Shown here piece after piece: positions 37,583-49,400 of a stretch of 64,000 bases of DNA. The notes beneath the pieces are model-generated. The model searched no databases, was not told where the DNA came from, and worked only from the letters and a program-made list of their open reading frames with translations. The stretch is from Dreissena polymorpha (taxonomy: Eukaryota; Mollusca; Bivalvia; Myida; Dreissenidae), in contig NC_068356.1 in assembly GCF_020536995.1 (NCBI RefSeq), positions 21,867,809 through 21,931,808 of the forward strand. The letters are read 5' to 3'. Each line of letters opens with the position of its first letter. Position 1 is the stretch's first letter. Position numbers and translations under genes: made by a program.

Positions 37583-37856
37583 AAGTTATAATGTATTTGA
37601 TGTTTATTAATGACTATTGCGACGATCGTCCTCATGATTTCCGGGTTTCATTTGAAAGTTGATCATGTTAATTCCAGGCCGATATTATGATTACACAAGT
37701 TTGTTTTTGGTTTATTAGTAGGTTTATTAAATGTTGTATATGCCACTTATTTGTGGGGAAAAAATAATTTGAGGGAAACGTGAACAAGAGTTTCGTTTTT
37801 CCATCAAGAAACTATAGAAAAAGAACATGCATGGACCTTAGTCTCGCCAGTTTTTT

Positions 37857-38404
37857 AACCAGGTTTTCCAAAGGAAAAAACTGGTTATTAGATTGGCGAA
37901 TGCGGGCGGGCTGGCTGGCTGGCTGGCTGGCGGGCTGGCTGGCTGGCTGGCGGGCTGGCGGAACAAGCTTGTCCGGGCCATAACTATGTCGTTCATTGTC
38001 AGATTTTAAAATCATTTGGCACATTTGTTCACCATCATTGGACGGTGTGTCGCGCGAAATAATTACGTCGATATCTCCAAGGTCAAGGTCACACTTTGAG
38101 TTCAAAGGTCAAAAATGGCCATAAATGAGCTTGTCCTGGCCATAACTATGTCATTCATTGTGAGATTTTAAAATCATTTGGCACATTTGTTCACCATCAT
38201 GGGACGGTGTGTCGCACGAAAGAATCACGTCAATATCTCCAATGTCAAGGTCGCCACGACTAAAAATAGATTTTTTTTTAAAACAAACATACAAAGGGGG
38301 TTAATTTTGTTTGTTCATTTCAAAAGTTCAGTTTGAGTTTTCTCCCTTTATCAGATTTTTTTTTCACAATGAAAACCTGGTTTTGTGACAGTTTTGTCCC
38401 TTGT
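37857..38404 (+). repeat. AACCAGGTTTTCC-ended repeat, copy 2
   Basis: Same sequence and orientation as 19424-19978, with a different number of GGCT/GGCG units. Confidence 0.9.
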
Positions 38405-39060
38405 TTTGCAAAGCATTACCGATTTTAATGCAGTTTTTGTTGTTATGTCATAGAATACACATTGCACTTTAGATTGACGTATTATAGACGTATGTTTTTC
38501 AATCTTTTCACTTTAATTTGTTATATGTTTTCATTAAGAGGGCCGATACTACGGATTCACATGCTACATGCAGGCAGTTAAATGACATGTTTGTGGTATT
38601 CGCTCTGCTACATAAAGGAATTTTGTTAATTGTTACGTATGATGTAAACAAAATCTACGTTCATGTTTTTGAATGTTAGTTTTTATTCCCATCATTTACA
38701 TCGCTTCTTATTGCGAGTAATAGATGAGTGTTTTCAACCTTTGAGCTTGCTTACACCGCAACATCGGCACGTGTATTTATTATACAATATATGACGTAGT
38801 CACACACATGAAAATACCATATGTCAAATTCATGCATATATCATATGTCAACATGCATCATTTGCTACATTCATGCGTCAAACAAACCAGCTGAGAGTCC
38901 AGTTAGGTGCTGGGTCATTACCCATTTCAACAATAAGTATCTCACGACCAGCGGCTATTATTGCATAGCCTGTTTTAAATAACATGCACAGTTTGTGTTT
39001 ATGTGCTTCCAGAGTTAACAGGGGTGAAGTCGTTCAATGTATTTGCTGACAAATGTTTGT
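38405..39060. other. intergenic, no features seen
   Basis: AT-rich, no gene or repeat recognised. Confidence 0.5.
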
Positions 39061-39069
39061 GCATAATGC

Positions 39070-39590
39070 TGCGTTTACACTATGTTCCCGGCGACCACGG
39101 CAATCACGTTTCGGGCCACCGTGGAGGAAACGGGATGAACGTGAGGCAACGTAGGGGAACGGGATAGCCAAACGTGACACAACGGCGTTGCCGTGGTTGC
39201 AGTGCAAACATTTTAAGCTGTCAAAAAATTTGCCACGGCGGAAATGAGAAACGTGATAGAACTTTTTAAACGCAACAAAACTTGACAGTACGTAGCAGGC
39301 CGTAACAGAACACGAAAAGGGTCCGTACTCTGACGGGAATCCTATGTATTCCCCGACACGTTAAGTTTCTATCAAGTTTTGTTACGCTTTTACGTTTTAC
39401 CACGGCAAGCTATGAAAATTGGCAGCCGTTTTGCTACGTGTTTATTCCGACCCGTTACGGTGTGTTGCGTTTTACAGGCAGATGCGTTACGGCCAGTTGA
39501 GTTTTTGTACGGTCTGACACGATTCTCGCGGTCTGAAGATGAGTATATAAAAGCCGTGCTATTCAGGGAACTTTCGTTTCAGTCTGAACG
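39070..39590. mobile_element. likely terminal region of the Harbinger element
   Basis: Higher GC than the surroundings and dense in GTAACG/CGTTAC and AACGTG motifs, starting near CTGCGTTTACACTATG. It abuts the broken transposase, as if an internal deletion fused a subterminal repeat region to the coding remnant. No matching right end was seen. Confidence 0.45.
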
Positions 39591-40185
39591 CTCGATCAGT
39601 ATAATGCTGATAGCAACATGCTTCCCGTCTAGAGCTCCAACTGCATGTGGCAAATTCCACTTGTCTTCAAATTCATCGGAGATAGATCTCCACTCATCGG
39701 GTGTCACAGGAACGGTGAACACTTCGTCTTTGTAGGCCTGGACAATAGTAATGCATACTTCAGTAACCATTTGACAAATTGCTGCCTTTTTGAACCGAAA
39801 CGCATATGAGAGTGACGAGTATTTGTCCCCTGTAGCCAAATGCCTCAGAGTCAGTGCCAGTTTCAATCCAGGTGTAAGGGCAGAGCGAAACTTCGTATCT
39901 TGTCTTGAGATAATTCTGAAAGGTGTTGATATCTTAGTTGCGGAGTTCCCTGGTAAGAAATGCATCAATGTGCCCATGCTGCTGCCTTCTAGCTTTCGAT
40001 AGCCATGGACGAATCCACAGGGACCTTGGCCTCCTTCTTCGTCTTTTCCCGGACTTTTGTGCTTCTTTCAGCTCTTTACAACGCAAAGATTTTATTAATG
40101 CTGCAAATAAGCAGGCAAACACAAATTCATCCTCGTCGTTCACATCCATGTCACTGGTCTTGACAAGTACGAGTGGAAGCTTCAA
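39590..40185 (-). pseudogene. PIF/Harbinger transposase remnant
   Basis: Two overlapping minus-strand frames. 40185-39934 carries [20 protein letters not shown] and [13 protein letters not shown]; 39977-39590 carries [51 protein letters not shown] and [17 protein letters not shown]. This is the N-terminal two thirds of a DDE_Tnp_4 (HARBI1-like) transposase up to the first catalytic Asp in GALDGKHV. A frameshift with small loss separates the halves, and the rest of the catalytic domain is gone, so it is dead. Confidence 0.85.
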
Positions 40186-40199
40186 TCTGTAGAATTTCT

Positions 40200-41490
40200 C
40201 AAATTACCAAAATCCACCTTATAGAAAATAATTTATTTCAGAAATTGAAAATGTCATAGAAACAATTTTATATATCAATATTACGTGTATATGTAAACTA
40301 AAAGGTGATATTGGTATTTGCATAATTTACGAAATCAACGTTATAAATTGCTTTACATGTCAAAAACAAGTGAATTCTATGTTATGTTACTATTTAAATA
40401 AAAACGTATCGATGCCACCGCTTTGCTGTTCTGCTCAGACACACGTGGTTTATTCAGGGTATAGGTACCCGGGTTTATGACACCCCATTCTATACATAGA
40501 TGGTGACGTCACTTCGTTATTGTCAGTTCCTTGCGCGTAAGTACACAGGTCAGTAAGACCGGTGTGTACACAATGATGACCCTGTTTTCTTAGTGTGGAC
40601 AGTATCCGATCATAACGAGATAATCGGTTTGTGATGAACAAAGAGGCAATTAATTAAACGTACACCGGGTTAAAATGCTTAAACAAAGAGTGTCAAAATT
40701 GGTGTGAACAATTAAATAAAAACAATTACATTTATCAAGAGGATTTAATTATTATGTAACAAGGTAAGTTTTTACATACATACATACATAGGTTCAAATC
40801 AGTCTCTATATGTTGAGCACATGAAATCATTCTATTGTTGTTTATTTTTGTCCTTATTTGTGTTCGTTCATTGAATTTAAATAATTCTGAAATAATTTCA
40901 ATTTCTGAGTATTTTGTTGTTCTTAAAAAGGGTCGCGAATTTGTGTCAAGTAGAGATTATTATGGTAACCTTATCACGATGCGGTTCTACAAATGCAAAC
41001 AATAGCAAAATGGCCGCAGTTTTGACGGCAAAAATTTGAGCATGCGCAAACGTGACGTCATTATCGGAATCCCCAAAACCTCCTAGTATAATGATTGGTA
41101 AATGTCAGTCCAGAATTGTTTATTACAGTTACGGAGCCTTACGCGGAGCCTTACGTATGGGGGTTTCGTTCGTACTAGCTGTTTGGTAAGAATGTCTTGT
41201 TGATCAACAGAATTCCATTGACTGACAAGTCATGCCAGGTGTGTGCGTCTTCTTGAATGAATTACACTACACATGTACAATAACTGGTGGGAGTGACTTA
41301 GGATCGACCGAAGTACTGCTACACAGACGATCACGAGCAAAATAACGCTAAGACATGGACAGAAAGTACTGTCACACAGCCGATCAAGAGCTGATACGAG
41401 CAATAATATGAGCGGAAAAGGTCAGTAATTAAATAAAATACTGGCATTACTTGTCGGGATTGGGTGGTTACTGACACAAAGAAAGTAAAA
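40200..41490. other. intergenic, no features seen
   Basis: Contains a short (CATA)n run near 40776 and duplicated CGGAGCCTTACG at about 41132; nothing coding. Confidence 0.5.
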
Positions 41491-41505
41491 AAGCGTTATG
41501 TCAAC

Positions 41506-42411
41506 TAGAGCTGTAACGATTCGGTTCGATTTAACGCCGCCGATTCGATTTCGATACCAATACGGCCAGTTTCGATTCGATTCACTGCAATCCCGATTGA
41601 TCCGCATTTTAAACCTTACTTTCCAAATCCGTAGTCTAAACTTTCTTGTCATTTGTAATACGTCTTGTGATTGGTCAATAGCCAATGTGGTATCCAATGA
41701 ATGAATGAATAACATGCTGAGCATAGAATTAGCCGGTAAAATGGCTGCTTCAACCACGCTGAAAGCCGCACCGTCGAAATTAAGATCATAAGTATGGGAA
41801 CATTTCGGGTTTCGCGAAGGTTCTGATGCAAAGGCAACTTCCAAAACCTGTTTTGTTGACGTAAGTTACCCTTAATCTGGAAGCACTACAAATTTTAGGC
41901 AATATTTAAAGAGAAAACACTTTCAGATGAAAAATCTTCATCTCCCACGACAAGCTCTTTTAACACGTTAAAATTACTAAATTATACCCATGTGATGTTT
42001 TGATCTCATTTTTTTTCTCAATACATATGGTTTGTTTACTAAACTGTGTGCATTCTGTTAAGAAGTCACGTGGAAGATGTTTATAGACTTACATGTTGTT
42101 TTTTTTTTGTTTTTTCTGTTAAACACAAGTGATACATTGTACATTTTATGTTATTTAAAAATAACTCAACTAATTATGAAACAGTTCTGCGTTTTTAAAT
42201 TTTATTAAAAAAATTAAACACTATAAATGTACTACATAATACGTTAATAACAAATACCAAACATATAAATTCATGCCCTGGACAAACCAAACATGAAAAC
42301 GTTTGCAAAATAAGCAGCAAATAGTTAAATTTGAATCGAATCGAAAATAATCGAATCGGGCCATTTGGTATCGAAATCGAATCGAATGATGAATGAATCG
42401 TTACAGCTCTA
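41506..42411. mobile_element. hAT-like element with exact 8-bp target duplication
   Basis: Inverted ends TAGAGCTGTAACGATTCG / GAATCGTTACAGCTCTA; flanked by ATGTCAAC at 41498-41505 and 42412-42419. The ends are rich in GATTCGATT units. 906 bp, no transposase seen. Confidence 0.93.
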
Positions 42412-42669
42412 ATGTCAACGGATTATTTAAGAATTTTAAATTAATTTATTTATTATAAAACTATAGAATTATGTTGCCGTAGCGACCCATCAAGTATGAA
42501 ATCAGTCAAATTTTGCTTTATAATATCCGTTACATTAGGAATGTACGCAATAATAAGAAAGTATTCTTTCAAGCGTATATTTGTAAGACATACAAAAGTT
42601 ACAAAACACATACACATTTAAAATAGTTAAGTCAAATGAAAAATGAAATATGTTGTATGTATATATAGT

Positions 42670-43600
42670 GTTTATGGGAAGGACGCCCAGAAACCCACTG
42701 GACCTCCAGGTAATGGATTGGGCCAAAGGCTAACGACCTTCTCCCGAAAAAACTAGTTACGTAAACAACGGAAACCGTTGGTTAGAAAACCAGAGTGGAG
42801 AAAGGATCACCAGCACAGCACTATAACGGCGATGAATAGAAGCCTTGTGGAATCTAAGAGCCCGACCAGATCACTTTTAATACCCACAAACAGGTTCACC
42901 ATATGCCACTGGAGTATTAAATAAATATACATAGAAATTAAGCAATCGCACAGATCGCGAGTGAGATGGAAGACTTCCGATTGGGCATACTTGCAAAAAG
43001 CGAGTTCAAATGGACAGGATTGAGCACGTTGAAAATGTCTCCGGGACAGTCTCTGATTGCAAGTGGGAACTACATGAAGTTGTTGCCATCATTATATGTG
43101 AAGTCGTTTTTCGAATGGACACATAAATAAGAAATCGTTACTCCAAGGTTCTACTTAAAATATCGGGGAGTGATCTTCATCCAAGTGAACGCTCCTCACA
43201 ACGAAAACGAATATGCTGAAAATGAATGATTATACGAAGAACTATATCAAATATACGAAAGCAACACGAATGACATTATTATTATCTTGGGAGACCGAAA
43301 TGCTTAAGTTGGAATTGAACATAGTGGGTATGAGAGAACGATGGGAATGCATTGATTTGAAACACAAAATAAATGAAAATGGAGAACAACTGTGTGAGTT
43401 GTACTATATAAACGGTATTGTAATTACATGAACATATAAAGACATACACAAAGACAATACGGGTATTAGCTGACAAGAGCAAGAACCAGATAGATAATCT
43501 TTTGATCAACTTTCAGTGGAGATCATCAGTATTGAACGCGTGAGCACATAGAGGAGATGATATAAATAGTGACCACTACTTAGTGATGACCCGCATTTAA
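42670..43600 (+). pseudogene. decayed LINE, endonuclease region
   Basis: Translations in shifting frames match the apurinic endonuclease of animal LINEs of the 'craniofacial development protein 2-like' type: WAYLQKASSNG near 42985, FYLKYRGVIF near 43150, LYEELYQIYE then IIIILGD near 43225-43300, and NENGEQLCELYYINGIVIT at 43372-43428. Many stops and shifts. The reverse transcriptase part is absent. Confidence 0.75.
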
Positions 43601-43789
43601 CTGCGCATCAGCGCCCATAGGAACCACAACAAAGTCAAACCAAGACTGATGTAGGACGATTGAAAGATGAAGAAGAGTAAGACCAAAAAGAGATGTGTGA
43701 AGCAATAAGAACAGGCTAAAGGAGACCAGAAATGAAAACGAAGACATAGAAAAAGCATGGGAACAGCAGAAGAACGCCTTACAATTGCG

Positions 43790-44110
43790 AGAACGAGAAA
43801 CCGCGATTCGTTGGGACAAGATAACGATGCGAGAATGTGAGATGTGAAAACGCAAAAGTGAACAATGCGAAATCCCGATTTGATGCTGAGAGATTCTTAT
43901 GTGAAAAGAAAGTGCGACAAGACAATTCGAAAGTCGTGAAAATATGTAGCAATATCAAATTGTATTCTTGCATCCGATCTTTTAGAAATACAAAGTAAAG
44001 AACGCGAGACACTATACGATTTAGATGCGATATCGTGGTATTAATTTCGCGATATCGATTTGTGATTTCACGTTGAACTTCGCAAATTATGATTTCGCGT
44101 TCTACCATCC
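43790..44110. repeat. possible decayed repeat rich in GCGAAA/TTTCGC words
   Basis: Words such as GCGAAATC, GCGATATCG and TTTCGCG cluster in both orientations, with an end-like GTTCTACCATCCTG. Ends cannot be fixed. Confidence 0.35.
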
Positions 44111-46260
44111 TGATTTCATGCCATTGTACCGTAGATTTTAGATTTTTGCTTTATTCAGTGTGTTGGTTTTCAAACATTAATTCCGTTGTGTTTTCCCATT
44201 CGATTGTACTAACATATAATAAAGTAAAATATAAACCCATTATTTAATGAAATTGCATGATGTGCTAGGCCCTTTTTTATTACAAAGTGGAATTGTTTGA
44301 TTTATTTTATTTGTCAAGAAAAACCTCTGGCTTGAATTGCATGTGATTGTGTTTGAATGGATGACGGCTCTAATTATTCTAAATAAAGCCATACGGGCTA
44401 ATAAGTGCTCCTTACAAAGGAATGCTTAAAATTAATACCATAATGCAACTAACATCATAAACATTAACATGTCACGATGCATGTGCATGCTTTAATGATC
44501 GTAGTGATTCAATCTAGTTACGGTATATAAGTGATAAATAACTCAATAATTTATTCGCAGAAACGAGCAATCGTTGTATTGTTTTACTTGTGTCGCTATT
44601 ATCAATTGTTGAACTGCGCCCGTTTGAAGCTTTCTATAAATGTCTTTCTTGTATGAATTCATATTTCACATGTTCTAGCCGCATTTTGACCAACATCATG
44701 TTATTTCATGCTTCGAAATGTGGTAAGTGCCTTTTGCTTAATCGTCTTGTTCAATTTTCCATTGTATATGCATTAACCAGAATAACAAGAGTTAATTTGA
44801 CTGAGTGCATTCCAATCTAAAAAGCAAAGAAAAATATATTCGAATAAATATGGTATAAAATGGATTCATTTTCATGTTCACACATGAATATACGATTCAC
44901 TTTTATTAAGTAACGACACATAGAAGCTACCCAGTGATTAAAAGAAGCACACACATTTCACGTAAGTTGCTGCATATTTGTAACGAGTTACAAAATTAAA
45001 TTATACATTTGTAATTTGACAAATACCTACCAATATGCAATTGTTAATGTCAGTATCATGATGCAGAATCAACGGGGTTTTCAGGGATTTACTCACGAGC
45101 TGGACGGACTGTAAACATATTGTAGAGAACTTTACTTTTGCAAATATCTCAAGTTATTGAAATATATTTCCGAAAATCTGCATAAAAGACAGTTTTTTTA
45201 AAGTTTGTGCTGATATCTTAGATTGAAGAATAAATCCTTTAATACGTAATAGTAAAGAATAAATCCTTTAATACGCCTGATATCGGTGCCAAAATTTCAC
45301 GTTGCGTGCTGCATCACCTTGTAAATGAATGTTGTACATATCGAATGTTTAGCCAATAACACAGGCTTACTAAATAAAGTAATTCTGCTGTATTTTACAT
45401 TGTAATAAGCAGCATAAAACACTGTTTTTATGCACTGGTTGAAATTCTTAAAAAAGGTTTTGAAACGTTATTTGAAAAAAGCACCACTTAATGGTGTGTT
45501 TACATCCATAACAGTTCAATTGTGAACCCCACAGAGCTAAGTGATCATGCACCCTGAGTATGCAATTGTTAAAAAAATGCTGTCATTTAGTAGCGGACAT
45601 TCTCTTCCATGCGTCAAAAAGTTTCCTCTCGCTGTGGCAAATAATTAGAACAGCCAGGTTAAAGTATTAAGCAATTTTATTACATGTGCTAAATCGTTTT
45701 AAAGCAAGCGTGTGAACGTCTAATTTTCTAAAATACTTATAGAAAGTATCGTATAAAATAAATTGCAAGTAGGTAAAAACTAAAAACATACGAAGTAAAT
45801 ACAAACTGTACAAACAAATAGAATAAATAACCACAACTGCATACGTAACATGAACTGTCAAGTTTGTCGTTTTGACAAAAAGGCGATGCAATTTAAGTCC
45901 GTTATAAAAGCCAACAATATTATATGTTTACGTCATTTTATAATCATTACAGTATTTCATCTAATTTTCGACGTGTTTGATAATAACCTGGCTACAGAGT
46001 CGCCACAGTAGTTGTGACAATCATTATGCACATTAAAAAAAATACAGAAAACGCGTAAAATACTTGCATTAAAATATGTCTTATGACATTGAACACAATT
46101 TCATATTCAAGGGAGTACAGCGCGCATTTAAGCATCGTCCTATCTTTAATTTAAAAAGTTAATTCCTTTGTATTGGTACAACATTATAATATGAAATAAA
46201 TAAAAGAGTACAGAAGAACAATATAAAGTTCCTTGCAACCAAGCATACAGCAATATTGTA
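44111..46260. other. intergenic space between the convergent 4E-BP and PKD1L genes
   Basis: AT-rich; only a short direct repeat (GAATAAATCCTTTAATACG at 45227 and 45258). No gene supported. Confidence 0.5.
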
Positions 46261-46268
46261 TTGTATTA

Positions 46269-46274
46269 TTTATT
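46269..46274 (-). terminator. candidate polyadenylation signal of the PKD1L gene
   Basis: AATAAA on the minus strand about 32 bases after the proposed stop codon; such a short 3'UTR is possible but unproven. Confidence 0.35.
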
Positions 46275-46305
46275 TCCACGAACTCTAGAATCTCTGTTTC
46301 ACTCG

Positions 46306-46401
46306 TCACTTTCCAGACGTATTAGTTTTTCTTACATTGTTTTGTGTGTGAACGACAGGCACTTCCTCTTCGTGATCAGTCAGTCGATACCTATTGGCTT
46401 T
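46306..46401 (-). CDS. PKD1L: PKD1L last exon
   Basis: Acceptor TTGTTACAG, then 31 codons (KANRYRLTDHEEEVPVVHTQ, NNVRKTNTSGK) and TGA. An AATAAA follows closely on the minus strand. Assigned by phase and position. Confidence 0.68.
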   Translation of the reverse strand, partial: KANRYRLTDHEEEVPVVHTQNNVRKTNTSGK

Positions 46402-49400
46402 CTGTAACAAAAACAATTATGCACTTCTTATGATAGATGCCTTACATATTTCGCTGAAACTTGGCCAATGGATATATTTAAATATGTAGTTGAATTGATA
46501 CTTTTAATGAACACATACGTCTCTTGGAAGAAACAAGAGATGTGTTCGTCAGTTACACAATGCCACCTACTGCGCCACTTTATTTTTTTGTTATTTTTTT
46601 ATCATTTGGCAGGTACATATACATTTTACAAGGGAAGTTTAAAAAAAATTAAAAGGATATAATAAAAATATTACTTCCCTTGTAATAATTATATGTACCT
46701 GCCAAATTATCTCCCTTTAAAGCTTGTTACTTCCTCTGGATTTGTTTTTTTGACCTTTGACCTTAAAGGATGACCTTGACCTTCCACCACTCAAAATGTG
46801 CAGCTCCATGAGATACAAATGCATGCCAAATATCAATTGCTATCTTCAATATTGCAAAAGTTATGGGCAATGTTAAAGTTTTCGGACGGACGGACAGACT
46901 GGCTGACAGACAGTTCAACTGCTGTATGCCACCTTACCGGGGGCATAAAAAACATCCGTTATATATGTACAAGTTTGACAGTATAGTCATCAAAGTTGAC
47001 AGTGTAGTTAAATTCCATAGATTGAAAGTGAACATATCAGGACATGAACAACGTCTCCCTAGTCTCCCTAACCGTAACGATTTGTTTTGTCTCCTCTACG
47101 TGTTTTGACACGGTTTAACTTATGAATATGCTATCATCATGCTCAAGATTCGATTGCGGATACTTTATTTAAATATTTGAGACATTTTGATATATACAAG
47201 CTAGCGGAATTGTGGGCATCAAATTGTGTCAACATTCTTCGACGAGAAGAAGCCTAAGTTATGTTTCGTGAAACAGGTGTAAACGTCTTAACGTCCCGAC
47301 CCTTCTTTAATTTATGAATAGTGACATATTGTCCCGTGAGCATTTTACATGTTTTTCCTTCGTGTTTGGTGATAGGACCTTGTGGATAAACACGGGCGAT
47401 TTTTGTCTCCTAACAAAGCACAACATCTAACATAGGTTGGGCTTCCTCCTCACTTTCAAGTTACTGATGAACAGATGCAGGTCTGCCAGAATCTCTCGAA
47501 GCTCGCTTTCAGAATCGCGCCGCACAACTGAAGCTTCTGGAAAAGAACACAGTGGGTGTCATCATAAATGTTGCGTTCTGATAAAACTGGTAATAATGCA
47601 TTTGCGTAAAGTGTCGTCCCAGATTAGCCTGTGCAGTCCGCACAGGCTAATAAGGGACGACACTTTCCACCTAAACTTTATTTTCGGTAAGGAGGGACTT
47701 CCTTGAAACTAAAAATACCATACAAGCGGAAAGTGCCGTCCCTGATTAGCCTGTGCGGACTGCACAGGCTAATCTGGGACGACACTTTACGCACATGCAT
47801 TATGCCCAGTTTTTGCAGAACATGACTCGTATATTTATACACCAGCTGTTGGATTAGCTCATCTCGTTACATATATTAGGATTTGGGAGTACTGTTATTA
47901 ATTGACCGTGGGAGTGTGATGATGTTATCACTTAAAGGCGGCATTATAATACCGAAAGGATACAGAAATGCAAATACTCCTTTGGGTAAGAAATATTGCC
48001 TATTTCTTGTTTGTGTAAGTACAATTACATCTATCCATTCTCTTATAAAGAACAAAATGCACCCACTTTTCGCCTTTTTGGGTCCCTGCAATTTGCCAGC
48101 AAGAACCACAATCCGGTCCCAAATCAACTCCATAATGTTTGTGGGAGCCAGCTTCGCCGCCTCCTCTCTCACGTCTGCGATACTGAAGTTAAGGATGGCA
48201 GCAGCCATTGTGACCAGCGTCATCAGGACGAGTAGAAGAAACGTGGCGTAGTAAATCTCTGCATAGATTGGCTGTGACTTAATTATATCCGTCACTTTAT
48301 TCTTGCCGATGAAAGTTTCTGTAATCGTTCCGAAGGAATCGAAAAAGGTTTTAAATCTGCCTTCGTCTCGTCCGAACAAGAGGGTTCCGCAGATGAGGTA
48401 GGCCGACGTGGCGATACTGAATACGCAAAGAAAACCGCGCAGATCGTCCGCCGCATTGCAAATCACAGCAGCCATTTCGTTTATTTTCCCACTGTATCCC
48501 AAAATCCTTGAAATGCGAACAGACAGAATGAACACCAGAATCCCGAATGTGGCATTCGTGAAATAATCGTAGAATTCCAAGTTTTCAAATCCAATGTACT
48601 CATTTTTGTCTTCCCGGAACACTTTAATTGTTTTTGTAATGATACCTAGTTTTATCACAAACATAGTAGTCGACACATAGCTCATTATGAGTGCCAAAAT
48701 GTCCAGAATGTTCCAAATCGATTTGATAAACGTCTTCGGGTCCGTGAATAGCTGATAGGCGATGCCGAGCGTCGCGAAGAACATTATAAGTACGAATACC
48801 AACTCGAGAATCATAATAAAATCTCCATCTGGTCCAGAATGCAGAAATAGTCGGAGAACGCTGACTGTGGAATACGGCAAAAATCCTCCCATTTCGGGAA
48901 ATTCAGCGACAAATTTTGCGTACACAAAAAGATTGGCGTTTGCATTGAACAGAGAAAACTCCAGTATAACAGCTCTTGTCATGTTATCAAACCAATTGTT
49001 TTCTTTCAGTTCACTAAAAATCTTCTTGCTTACGTCGCTGTTGACGTCCAGTTTCATGAAATATCCACCACCCGCGTATGAATTATAATCCGCGATTGTG
49101 GTAAAACCCCAAACCTCGTCTGAGGACTTGTACAGCCAGGCCGTCGATGTAAGTGAAGTGGATTTTTCCGTCTCTGGACAAGGGAAAAGGACCCAACCCT
49201 TGCAAAAGTCGTGTGTTTGTTTCTTTTTCTCGACAAATCGATTGTGGCATACTGTTTTGGTGGCTAATGGTCCTATACAGGGTTCTGAAAAAAATGTCAT
49301 TTAATCATGTGTTACTTTTACATTTTTTGGAAAGCCTTTATAGATATAAAGCATCGATGTACTAGCATATCTATCACTTTATTAAGTTGTAATAGAGCTT

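Noticed and set aside
39379-40192. Plus-strand open frames over the Harbinger remnant
   Set aside because: Antisense shadows of the minus-strand transposase.
43580-44108. Minus-strand open frames of 91 and 109 codons
   Set aside because: Low-complexity Ser/Phe/Leu-rich translations of decayed repeat, with no family features.
47883-49365. Plus-strand open frames of 70-120 codons
   Set aside because: Antisense shadows of PKD1L exon 10.
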